Below are positions 49,758 through 56,973 of a stretch of 64,000 bases of DNA, one piece after another; the first letter of the stretch is position 1, and every line of letters begins with the position of its first letter. The translations under genes were made by a program, and so were the position numbers. The notes under the pieces were generated by a model that saw only the letters and a program-made list of their open reading frames with translations, was not told the DNA's origin and ran no database searches. Source of the stretch: Roseateles_C aquae. GTDB taxonomy: Bacteria > Pseudomonadota > Gammaproteobacteria > Burkholderiales > Burkholderiaceae_C. The stretch is taken from the NCBI RefSeq assembly GCF_032337115.1, contig NZ_JAVXZY010000014.1, forward strand, positions 77,083 through 141,082. Direction: 5' to 3'.

Positions 49758-49930
49758 ACCACCCCCTACGCGCTTCGCGCGCCTTGCAGGCCGCGCCGTG
49801 CCAGTGGCCCGGCCCTTCGGCAGGCGACGAAAGCTCCACCGGAGCTTTCGTGTCCAGCCTCAGCCCCTCAAGGGGGCGAGCCCATTGGGCCGGCAAAGCC
49901 GGACCCTCGGGCTCCGCTGGAGGGGCGGCC
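49758..49930 (+). repeat. Intergenic repeat, copy A (dnaN-dnaA gap)
   Basis: Begins ACCACCCCCTACG and contains an AAAGCTCC/GGAGCTTT stem (AAAGCTCCACCGGAGCTTT) and a GGCCGGCAAAGCCGG segment. About 110 bp of the left part, and a shorter right part, match copy B at 55027 in the same orientation. The remaining dnaN-dnaA gap shows no gene or promoter I can support. Confidence 0.75.
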
Positions 49931-50025
49931 TGCGCTGCGCGCGGCCGCTTCCGAGGTAGTGAGCTGCATAAGCTGGCGCACGGGCGCACGGCTCTTGCCC
50001 CTGGGGCGGAACTTGGTGCCTGGCC

Positions 50026-51537
50026 TCAGCCTTTGAGCGTTTGCTCGAGGACGTGCAGCTGCTGGTTCAGCTCGGTGTTCTTCTGCCGTTCGCCGCCGAT
50101 CTTGCGCACGGCGTGCAGCACGGTCGTGTGGTCGCGGCCGCCGAACAGCTCGCCGATCTCGGGCAGGCTCTTCTGGGTCAGCTCCTTGGCCAGGTACATG
50201 GCAATCTGGCGCGGCCGGGCGATGCTGGCCGGGCGCTTCTTGCTGTACATGTCGGCGACCTTGATCTTGTAGAAGTCGGCCACCGTCTTCTGGATGTTTT
50301 CCACAGAGATCTGCCGGTTCTGGATCGAGAGCAGGTCTTTCAGCGCTTCGCGGGCCAGCTGGATGTTGATTTCCTTGTGGCTGAAGCGGCTGTAGGCCAG
50401 CACCTTGCGCAGCGCGCCTTCGAGCTCGCGCACATTGGCGCGCACGTTCTTGGCGATGAAGAAGGCGACGTCCTCGGGCATCGGCGTCTGTTCAGCCTCG
50501 GCCTTCTTGATCAGGATGGCGACGCGCATCTCCAGCTCGGGCGGCTCAATGGCGACGGTCAGGCCGGCGTCAAAGCGGCTGGTCAGGCGCTCATCGATGT
50601 CCACCAGGCCCTTGGGATAGGTATCCGAGGTCATGATGATGTGAGCGCGCTTGGCCAGCAGGGCCTCGAAGGCGTTGAAGAACTCCTCCTGCGTGCGCTC
50701 CTTGCCGGCGAAGAACTGCACATCGTCGATCAGCAGCAGGTCCAGCGAGTGGTACTTGGCCTTCAGCTCGTCGAAGGTCTTGCGCTGGTAGTTCTTCACC
50801 ACATCGGAGATGAACTGCTCGGCGTGCAGGTAGAGCACGCGGGCGTCGGGTTTGTCCTTCAGCAGTGCATTGCCGACGGCGTGGATCAAATGGGTCTTGC
50901 CCAGGCCAACGCCGCCGTAAATGAACAGCGGGTTGTACATCGCACCGGGCGCGCCGGCCACATGCAGCGCCGCGGTGCGGGCCATCTGGTTGGCACGGCC
51001 GGGCACCAGGGTGTCAAAGGTGAGCGCCGGGTTGATGCGGTGGCGGGTGCTGCTGGGCGCCGGGGTGGCAGCGCTGGCCGCGGCGCTGCCGGCCTGGGCC
51101 GGTGCTGCCGATGTTGCCGACTGGCCGGGCACATGAATGCCAACGACTGCTGGCTGCTCGACGCCGCCTTGCTGCGCCGGGGCGGCTGCATTGATGGGCA
51201 CCGGCCGCAGGCCGTTGTGCAGTACCTGGCCAACGGCCATGGGCTTGTTGGCCGGCAGCGCGGCGCGCTGCAGCGGCTCGCGGGCGGCCAGGGCGAGGTC
51301 CAGGCGGGCGGGCCGGCCGGCCAGTTCGCTGAGGATGGATTCGATGCGCCCGGCGTACTGGTTGCGGATCCAGTCGAGCTTGAAACGGTTCGGGACGCGC
51401 AGCGAAACGATCACGCCATCGGCCCCGCCATCGGCCACTTCAGCCGGGGGGAGCGGGCGTATCCAGGTGTTGAATTGTTGTTCGGGCAACTCCGCGGCGA
51501 GTCGTTCACAGCCGCGTTGCCAGAGATCTGCGCTCAT
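50026..51537 (-). CDS. dnaA: Chromosomal replication initiator protein DnaA
   Basis: 503 residues from the ATG at 51537 (MSADLWQRGCERLAAELPEQQFNTWIRPL). Domain I to ~85; a long Ala/Gln/Pro-rich domain II linker (~100-165); AAA+ domain with Walker A GGVGLGKTH, Walker B LLIDDVQFF; C-terminal DNA-binding domain with GGRDHTTVLHAVRKI. Binds DnaA boxes and opens oriC. A DnaA box sits immediately before the start and another 60 bp upstream, so autoregulation is likely. Confidence 0.97.
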   Translation of the reverse strand: MSADLWQRGCERLAAELPEQQFNTWIRPLPPAEVADGGADGVIVSLRVPNRFKLDWIRNQYAGRIESILSELAGRPARLDLALAAREPLQRAALPANKPMAVGQVLHNGLRPVPINAAAPAQQGGVEQPAVVGIHVPGQSATSAAPAQAGSAAASAATPAPSSTRHRINPALTFDTLVPGRANQMARTAALHVAGAPGAMYNPLFIYGGVGLGKTHLIHAVGNALLKDKPDARVLYLHAEQFISDVVKNYQRKTFDELKAKYHSLDLLLIDDVQFFAGKERTQEEFFNAFEALLAKRAHIIMTSDTYPKGLVDIDERLTSRFDAGLTVAIEPPELEMRVAILIKKAEAEQTPMPEDVAFFIAKNVRANVRELEGALRKVLAYSRFSHKEINIQLAREALKDLLSIQNRQISVENIQKTVADFYKIKVADMYSKKRPASIARPRQIAMYLAKELTQKSLPEIGELFGGRDHTTVLHAVRKIGGERQKNTELNQQLHVLEQTLKG

Positions 51538-51546
51538 TGTGGAAAA
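51538..51546 (-). promoter_or_regulatory. DnaA box (TTTTCCACA) abutting the dnaA start
   Basis: TTTTCCACA read on the minus strand, matching TTWTNCACA, directly before the dnaA ATG. Confidence 0.7.
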
Positions 51547-51565
51547 CTTGTTCTTGAGCGGCCAG

Positions 51566-51571
51566 ATTGTA
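51566..51571 (-). promoter_or_regulatory. Candidate dnaA -10 element
   Basis: TACAAT on the minus strand, one base from TATAAT, about 30 bp before the dnaA ATG. The -35 region is poor. Confidence 0.35.
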
Positions 51572-51596
51572 CGGATTCGGGGCCGCAAAATGGAGG

Positions 51597-51605
51597 TTAT
51601 CCACA
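51597..51605 (+). promoter_or_regulatory. Perfect DnaA box (TTATCCACA)
   Basis: TTATCCACA on plus, in the dnaA-rpmH gap beside an AT-run (GATTTTTTG). Confidence 0.8.
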
Positions 51606-51632
51606 GATTTTTTGCCCGGGTCAAGCGCAGTG

Positions 51633-51902
51633 GGGAAGGTCTGAAGCGGCCGTCGCGGGCCGTGGCAAGCACCAGCCACGCCCTGCCTAGGCGCGAGCCG
51701 CAGCTCAGGCTGGTGGCCTGCGCAAGGCTCGCAACACCGGCAGGGCGTGGCTGGTGCTTGCCCTGCGGGTTGAGAGAAAAGGGGCCCCCACGGGTGTTGC
51801 GCTGCTCGGCTGTCGGGCTAGCAGCCCGACCTTCGCAGCGCGCCTACGTGGCCGCCCCTTTTCTCTCAACCACGGCCCACGCCGGCCACTTCAGACCTTC
51901 CC
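51633..51902. repeat. 270-bp nested inverted repeat able to form a three-way junction
   Basis: Outer arms 51633-51665 and 51870-51902 pair in 30 of 33 positions. Inside, arm B (51664-51687) and B' (51739-51762) are a perfect 24-base inverted repeat, and arm C (51769-51792) pairs with C' (51847-51870) in 22 of 24 positions. Each inner arm has further stems: GCGAGCC/GGCTCGC (51693/51726) and CAGGC/GCCTG in B; GCGCTGC/GCAGCGC (51799/51835) and GTCGGGCT/AGCCCGAC (51812/51823) in C. No gene is apparent. Not recognised as a known element. Confidence 0.85.
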
Positions 51903-51929
51903 AAATCCCCAGGCCTACTTGTGGCTTCA

Positions 51930-51958
51930 TTGACCGCGGCGCAAATCTTTGGTGTAAT
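51930..51958 (+). promoter_or_regulatory. Sigma70 promoter for rpmH
   Basis: TTGACC at 51930, 17-bp spacer, TGTAAT at 51953. Transcription would begin near 51965, giving rpmH a leader of about 325 nt. Confidence 0.7.
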
Positions 51959-52289
51959 CGCGGGTTTTCCGGACGCCGGATGTATTTGCTTGGGCGCGTG
52001 GCCTGGTGCATGCCAGACCAAACCCCCTGCGGTACATCCAAGCGCTGCAACGATCGAAGTTGTGCGGGCGGGCTTGAAGTCTTGATGGCTTCACCCCAGC
52101 TTGTGTGGCTTGGGCCGGGGTGGCGCACGCAGCAGCGGCGCACCGGCGCGGCGCACATCAAAGCTGGCTCGCACAGTCTCTTCAGGAGGCGGCGCGGGGC
52201 GGCCAGGATGCCAACCGCAACAGGTCTGCATCTTTTTTGATTTGCCCACGACAGCTTACGCGTCACCCGACGTCCACTGAGGTTCCATC

Positions 52290-52424
52290 ATGAAACGCAC
52301 TTACCAAGGCTCCAAGACCCGTCGCGCCCGTACCCACGGCTTCCTCGTCCGCATGAAGACTCGTGGCGGCCGTGCCGTGATCGCTGCGCGCCGCGCCAAG
52401 GGCCGCAAGCGCCTGGCTGTCTAA
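52290..52424 (+). CDS. rpmH: 50S ribosomal protein L34
   Basis: 44 residues, MKRTYQGSKTRRARTHGF to RAKGRKRLAV: the very basic, invariant L34 sequence. First gene of rpmH-rnpA-yidD-yidC. It is 18 bp before rnpA. Confidence 0.97.
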   Translation: MKRTYQGSKTRRARTHGFLVRMKTRGGRAVIAARRAKGRKRLAV

Positions 52425-52442
52425 GCCGAAAGCGTCAAGACC

Positions 52443-53003
52443 GTGATCGGCCGCATCGTGCGATCGGCCGACTATGAGCGCGTGCTGGGAGCGTCCAGCC
52501 GTGCTCGCAGCAGCCACTTCGCGGTGCATCATCTCGCGGCCAAGCCAAGTCTGCCGGGCAAGAAACCGTCCACAGCCGAAGCGAAGTTATCAACAGCCGA
52601 TGCACCGTCCATCCACAGCCCTGTGGATGAAAAGCCGGCTGCCGGCCCCGACAACAGCGCTGCCACCGTTCTTGAAGGACGCTGGCTGGGCTGTGTGGTG
52701 CCCAAGCGCCATGCGCGCCGCTCCGTGACTCGCTCCCTGCTCAAGCGCCAGATCCGTGCCGTCTTTGATGGCGTGGAGGCGCAGGGCTTGCCGGCGGGTT
52801 TGTGGGTGGTGCGCCTGCGCTCGCCGTTTGACCGCAAGCAGTTCCTCAGCGCCTCGTCCGATGCGCTGCGTGCCGCTGCGCGCGCCGAACTGATGCAGCT
52901 GGTGGCCAAGCTGACGCGGCCGTCGCGTGCCGCTGCCCCCGCCGCAGCCGCCGTAGCCGCATCAGCGCCTGCCGGCCCCAGCGCTGTGCCGCCGCAAGGC
53001 TGA
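52443..53003 (+). CDS. rnpA: Ribonuclease P protein component
   Basis: 186 residues from a GTG start (VIGRIVRSADYERVLGASSRARSSHF). The conserved RNR region is VPKRHARRSVTRSLLKRQIRA. It assists the RNase P RNA in tRNA 5' maturation. Compared with the ~120-residue E. coli protein there is an insert of about 35-40 residues before GRWLGCVVPKRH, as I recall for some Burkholderiales RnpA, and an Ala/Pro-rich tail. The insert is encoded by DNA with four DnaA-box-like 9-mers (52566-52630). Confidence 0.92.
   Translation: MIGRIVRSADYERVLGASSRARSSHFAVHHLAAKPSLPGKKPSTAEAKLSTADAPSIHSPVDEKPAAGPDNSAATVLEGRWLGCVVPKRHARRSVTRSLLKRQIRAVFDGVEAQGLPAGLWVVRLRSPFDRKQFLSASSDALRAAARAELMQLVAKLTRPSRAAAPAAAAVAASAPAGPSAVPPQG
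52566..52630. promoter_or_regulatory. Cluster of DnaA-box-like 9-mers inside rnpA
   Basis: CCGTCCACA (52566), TTATCAACA (52587), CCATCCACA (52609) and, on minus, TCATCCACA (52622-52630) match TTATCCACA at 6, 8, 7 and 8 of nine bases. Spacing of roughly two helical turns between the first three. Confidence 0.4.
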
Positions 53004-53018
53004 AGCTTCGCGCACGCC

Positions 53019-53321
53019 ATGGCTGCCGATCGCACGCTTGCGCAACGTCTGCTGATGGGCCTGGTTCGTGGCTATCAGCTGCTGCTGAGCCCATGGCTGG
53101 CCACCGGCTGCCGCTACCAGCCCAGCTGCTCCGGCTACGCGATGCAGGCCTTGGCTCGCCATGGCGCCTGCGCCGGCACCTATCTTGCTGCAGCGAGAAT
53201 CCTGCGCTGCAACCCCTTTTGCCGGGGCGGGCATGATCCCGTGCCCGACAATCCGCCCGGCTTGTTCACCCGCCTCGGGTGCGCGAAACCCCTTTCCTCC
53301 AAATCAGAAGCTTCCCCATGA
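53019..53321 (+). CDS. yidD: Membrane protein insertion efficiency factor YidD
   Basis: 100 residues: LVRGYQLLLSPWLATGCRYQPSCSGYAMQAL and RILRCNPFCRGGHDPVP are the Cys-containing YidD hallmarks. It assists YidC-dependent insertion at the inner membrane. The stop overlaps the yidC start (ATGA). Confidence 0.95.
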   Translation: MAADRTLAQRLLMGLVRGYQLLLSPWLATGCRYQPSCSGYAMQALARHGACAGTYLAAARILRCNPFCRGGHDPVPDNPPGLFTRLGCAKPLSSKSEASP

Positions 53322-55027
53322 CTGATATACGCCGCACCGTGCTGTGGGTGGTGTTCACCATGTCGCTCGTCCTGCTCTGGGACGGCTGGCAAAAGCACAA
53401 CGGTCATCCTTCGATGTTCAGCCCGGCCGCGACCAAGCCGGTCGCCGCGGCGGCCCCCGGTGCAGCCAGTGCGCCGCTGGCCGCCGGTGCGCCTGCTGCT
53501 GCCACCGCCGCTGCCGCGGGTGCCAGCGCGCCGCTGGTCAGCGAGCTGGTGACCATCAGCACCGACGTGCTGAAGGTGATGGTGGACAGCAAGGGCGGCG
53601 ATGTCGTCCGCGTCGAGCTGCCCAAGTACAAGGCCACCAACGATGCTGGCGTCATCGACACGATGAAGCAGCTGGTCGGTCTGCAGGCCAAGCCGGTGGA
53701 CGAAGACAAGCCCATCGTGTTGCTGGACCCGCTGCATGGCTACAAGGCGCAGTCGGGCCTGGTCGGTGCCAACGGCGAACAGCTGCCCAACCACGCCACG
53801 CTGATGACGGTGGTGGCCGGTGAGCGCGAGCTGAAGGACGGCCAGAATGAGCTGAGCCTGCGCCTTGAGTCGCCGGAAGTTGGCGGCGTCAAGCTGGTCA
53901 AGACCTACACCTTCAAGCGCGGCGAGTACCTCATCGGCGTCAAGCATGAGCTGGTGAACGCCGGCGCGGCCGCGGTGACGCCGCAGGTCTATGTGCAGCT
54001 GGTTCGCGACGGCGCACCGGCGCCGGGCGCCAACGGCTTCTACGCGACCTTCAACGGCCCGGCCGTCTACACGGACAAGAGCAAGTTCCGCAAGGTCGAG
54101 TTCGCCGACATCGATAAGGACAACGTCGATATCGAGAAGCGCGCCAATGAAGGCTGGGCGGCGATGGTGCAGCACTACTTCACCAGCGCCTGGCTGCACA
54201 CCGAGGCGGCCCAGCGCGACTTCTTCGTGCGCAAGCTGCCTTCGGCCGGCACGCCGCTTTATGCCACCGGCATGGTCTTCACGCTGCCGCCTTTGGCTGC
54301 AGGTGCCAGCACGCAGCACCAGGATCAGCTCTACGTTGGCCCGCAGGAAGAAAAGCGCCTGGCCGAGCTGGCCCCGGGCCTGGAACTGGTCAAGGACTAT
54401 GGCTGGTTCACCATCATCTCCAAGCCGCTGTTCTGGCTGCTGGACCAGCTGCACACGCTGATCGGCAACTGGGGCTGGGCCATCATCGCGCTGGTCGTGC
54501 TGCTGAAGGTGGCGCTGTACGGCCTGAACGCCAGCGCCTATCGCAGCATGGCCAAGATGAAGGCCATCAACCCGAAGATCATGGAAATGCGCGAGCGGCT
54601 GAAGGACAAGCCGCAGGAGATGCAGCAGGAGATGATGCGCATCTACCGCGAGGAGAAGGTCAACCCGATCGGCAGCTGCCTGCCGATGCTGCTGCAGATG
54701 CCGATCTTCATCGCGCTGTACTACGTGCTGTTGTCCAGCGTCGAGATGCGTGGCGCACCGTGGCTGGGCTGGATCGTCGATCTGTCGGTCAAGGACCCCT
54801 TCTTCATCCTGCCCATCCTGATGACGATCTCCAGCCTGTTCCAGGTCTGGCTGAACCCGGCCCCGGCCGATCCGACCCAGGCCAAGATGATGTGGATCAT
54901 GCCGCTGGCCTTCAGCTTCATGTTCTTCGCCTTCCCGGCCGGTCTGACGCTGTACTACGTGGTCAACAACGTGCTGTCGATTGCGCAGCAGTGGGTGATC
55001 AACAAACACATGGGCGTGCAGAACTGA
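53318..55027 (+). CDS. yidC: Membrane protein insertase YidC
   Basis: 569 residues from the ATG at 53318. An N-terminal transmembrane anchor (TVLWVVFTMSLVLLWDGW), an Ala-rich linker, a large periplasmic P1 domain (~60-355), and the conserved five-TM core with EKVNPIGSCLPMLLQMPIF and FPAGLTLYYVVNNVLS. Inserts and folds inner-membrane proteins with or without SecYEG. Last gene of the rpmH operon. Confidence 0.97.
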   Translation: MTDIRRTVLWVVFTMSLVLLWDGWQKHNGHPSMFSPAATKPVAAAAPGAASAPLAAGAPAAATAAAAGASAPLVSELVTISTDVLKVMVDSKGGDVVRVELPKYKATNDAGVIDTMKQLVGLQAKPVDEDKPIVLLDPLHGYKAQSGLVGANGEQLPNHATLMTVVAGERELKDGQNELSLRLESPEVGGVKLVKTYTFKRGEYLIGVKHELVNAGAAAVTPQVYVQLVRDGAPAPGANGFYATFNGPAVYTDKSKFRKVEFADIDKDNVDIEKRANEGWAAMVQHYFTSAWLHTEAAQRDFFVRKLPSAGTPLYATGMVFTLPPLAAGASTQHQDQLYVGPQEEKRLAELAPGLELVKDYGWFTIISKPLFWLLDQLHTLIGNWGWAIIALVVLLKVALYGLNASAYRSMAKMKAINPKIMEMRERLKDKPQEMQQEMMRIYREEKVNPIGSCLPMLLQMPIFIALYYVLLSSVEMRGAPWLGWIVDLSVKDPFFILPILMTISSLFQVWLNPAPADPTQAKMMWIMPLAFSFMFFAFPAGLTLYYVVNNVLSIAQQWVINKHMGVQN

Positions 55028-55275
55028 CCACCCCCTACGGGCTGCGCCCGGCCTTGCAGGCCGCGCCGAGCCAGTGGCTCGGCCCTTCGGCAGGCGACGA
55101 AAGCTCCACCGGAGCTTTCGTGTCCGGCCTCAGCCCCTCGAGGGGGGCGAGATGGGACAGTGGCAGTCCCTGCGGACTGCCACTCGCCAGTCGAGCGCCC
55201 ATCGGCATGCTTGCCGATGGGCACGCCCGTAGGACCGGCGAAGCCGGATCCTCGAGCGTTGCTGGGGTGGCCGGG
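55027..55275 (+). repeat. Intergenic repeat, copy B (yidC-mnmE gap), with two inserted hairpins
   Basis: Same left part as copy A (ACCACCCCCTACG through the AAAGCTCC/GGAGCTTT stem) and a similar right part (CCGGCGAAGCCGG), but split by about 80 bp holding two perfect stems: TGGCAGTCC/GGACTGCCA (55161-55182) and GCCCATCGGCA/TGCCGATGGGC (55197-55222). Starts at the yidC stop codon. Confidence 0.75.
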
Positions 55276-55339
55276 CTGACGCCGGCCAGTTGAATGGCAA
55301 CAGCAGATTGAGCGAGACAAAGTTCACGTGAATCGCAAG

Positions 55340-55364
55340 GCCCCCGCATCCGGGGGCTTTTTTT
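55340..55364 (+). terminator. Rho-independent terminator after the rpmH-yidC operon
   Basis: GCCCCCG, loop CATC, CGGGGGC followed by seven T residues. The rest of the yidC-mnmE gap (55365-55555) shows no further structure. Confidence 0.85.
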
Positions 55365-55555
55365 CGTCGGCGCGGGCGCCTTTAATGCGACTCATGCGGG
55401 GCAGAGTTCTTCAGACGGTGACTCCACCACCGGGCTGAACTACCAGGCTCGAGTTCGGGGCTCATGCGAGCGGCCCGTGCCGGCCTCCCCCGCGCCATCT
55501 TCCGGTGCACGGCCAATCGCTGTGCACATTGGCAGCATCGCGGACAATCGTCACC

Positions 55556-56962
55556 ATGCTGTCGCGCTTCCAAGACCCGATCTGTGCCATTGCCACCGCC
55601 CCCGGTCGGGGTGCCGTGGGCATCGTGCGGCTGTCCTCCGGGCAAGACCTGACCCCCTTGATCGCCGGCCTCTGCGGCCGCTCGCTGAACCCGCGCGAGG
55701 CGCATTACCTGGCGTTTCGCGATGCCGATGGCCAGGCCATTGACCATGGCCTGGCGCTGCTGTTTCCCGCCCCGCACTCCTACACCGGCGAGCATGTGCT
55801 GGAGCTGCAGGCGCATGGCGGGCCGGTGGTGCTGCAGCTGCTGCTGGCGCGCTGCCTGGCGCTGGCGCGTGAGCATCAGTCCTTGCAGGCAATGCGTCTG
55901 GCCGAGCCGGGTGAATTCACCCAGCGGGCCTTTCTGAACGGCAAGCTCGATCTGGCGCAGGCCGAGGCCGTCAGTGATCTGATCGATGCCAGCACCGAGG
56001 CCGCGGCGCGCAGCGCCAGCCGGGCGCTGGCCGGTGCGCTGTCCGGCGAGGTGGGCGAGTTGCGCGACGCCTTGATCAAGCTGCGCATGCTGGTCGAGGC
56101 CACGCTGGACTTTCCCGAAGAAGACATCGACTTTCTGCAGCAGGCCGATGCGCTGGGCCGCCTGACGCGGCTGCAGGCCCAGCTCGACGCCGTGCTCGAC
56201 CGCACCCGCCAGGGCGCGCTGCTGCGCGAAGGCATCAAGGTGGTGCTGGCCGGCCAGCCCAATGTAGGCAAGAGCTCGCTGCTCAACGCGCTGGCCGGTG
56301 CCGAGCTGGCCATCGTCACGCCGATTCCCGGCACCACGCGTGACAAGGTCAGCCAGACGATACAGATCGAGGGCGTGCCGCTGCACATCAGCGATACCGC
56401 CGGCCTGCGCGACACCAGCGACGAGGTCGAGCGCATCGGCGTGGCGCGCAGCTGGGATGCAATCGAAGAGGCCGATGTGGTGCTGTTCCTGCACGACCTC
56501 GGCCGCATTGGCGAGGCCGCCTACGAGGCCGGCGATGCCGAGATCCGCGAGCGCCTGGCCCGCGTCGACCCGGCGCGCCTGCTGCAGGTCTACAACAAGG
56601 CCGACACGCCGGCCAATGAGCGTGCCCGGCAAGACCTGACCCTGCCCGCCGATGCCGTGCAGCTCTCGGCCAAGACCGGTGCCGGCCTGGCCGGCTTGCG
56701 CGCGGCGCTGCTGCAGCATGCCGGCTGGCATGCGGTGCCCGAAGGCCTGTTCATCGCCCGCGAGCGCCATGTGCAGGCGCTGCGCCGCACCGCCGAGCAC
56801 ATGGAGCTGGCCCAAGCGGTGGCGCGCCAGGACCCGCCGGCGCTGGACCTGCTCGCGGAAGAGCTGCGCCTGGCCCACGACGCGCTCGGTGAGATCACCG
56901 GCGCCTTCTCGGCCGACGATCTGCTCGGCGAGATCTTCAGCAAGTTCTGCATCGGCAAGTAG
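55556..56962 (+). CDS. mnmE: tRNA uridine-5-carboxymethylaminomethyl modification GTPase MnmE
   Basis: 468 residues from the ATG at 55556. N-terminal formyl-THF-binding domain (MLSRFQDPICAIATAPGRGA), helical domain, and an inserted Ras-like G domain: G1 GQPNVGKSS, G2 GTTRD, G3 DTAGLR, G4 NKAD. The C-terminus FCIGK carries the essential Cys. With MnmG it modifies the wobble uridine of certain tRNAs. Two copies of the dispersed 15-mer lie in this gene. Confidence 0.96.
   Translation: MLSRFQDPICAIATAPGRGAVGIVRLSSGQDLTPLIAGLCGRSLNPREAHYLAFRDADGQAIDHGLALLFPAPHSYTGEHVLELQAHGGPVVLQLLLARCLALAREHQSLQAMRLAEPGEFTQRAFLNGKLDLAQAEAVSDLIDASTEAAARSASRALAGALSGEVGELRDALIKLRMLVEATLDFPEEDIDFLQQADALGRLTRLQAQLDAVLDRTRQGALLREGIKVVLAGQPNVGKSSLLNALAGAELAIVTPIPGTTRDKVSQTIQIEGVPLHISDTAGLRDTSDEVERIGVARSWDAIEEADVVLFLHDLGRIGEAAYEAGDAEIRERLARVDPARLLQVYNKADTPANERARQDLTLPADAVQLSAKTGAGLAGLRAALLQHAGWHAVPEGLFIARERHVQALRRTAEHMELAQAVARQDPPALDLLAEELRLAHDALGEITGAFSADDLLGEIFSKFCIGK
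55641..55655 (+). repeat. Dispersed 15-mer, first copy in mnmE
   Basis: GGCAAGACCTGACCC near the start of mnmE, read as GQDLT. Confidence 0.7.
56628..56642 (+). repeat. Dispersed 15-mer, second copy in mnmE
   Basis: GGCAAGACCTGACCC in the G-domain part of mnmE, read as RQDLT, about 1 kb after the first copy. Confidence 0.7.
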
Positions 56963-56973
56963 GGCCGAGGCGA

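Larger units (their letters stand above)
51606..52289. other. dnaA-rpmH intergenic region, probable oriC neighbourhood
   Basis: The gap between divergent dnaA and rpmH carries two good DnaA boxes at its left end, the 270-bp nested inverted repeat (51633-51902), the rpmH promoter (51930-51958) and a ~325-nt leader. Divergent dnaA/rpmH with DnaA boxes is a common bacterial origin layout. The AT-rich unwinding element is not obvious apart from short runs near 51606 and 52230, so the exact origin is uncertain. Confidence 0.6.

Noticed and set aside
51664..51762. Perfect 24-bp inverted repeat as a CRISPR or IS end
   Set aside because: Only one pair, no regularly spaced repeats, no transposase nearby and no target duplication seen.
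52015..52240. Open frame in the rpmH leader (continuing a longer frame from 51137)
   Set aside because: Arg/Gly/Cys-rich with no start context; it is the frame extension across dnaA antisense and the structured repeat.
53180..55009. 609-codon minus frame opposite yidC
   Set aside because: His/Gln/Asp-rich shadow; yidC motifs are complete on plus.
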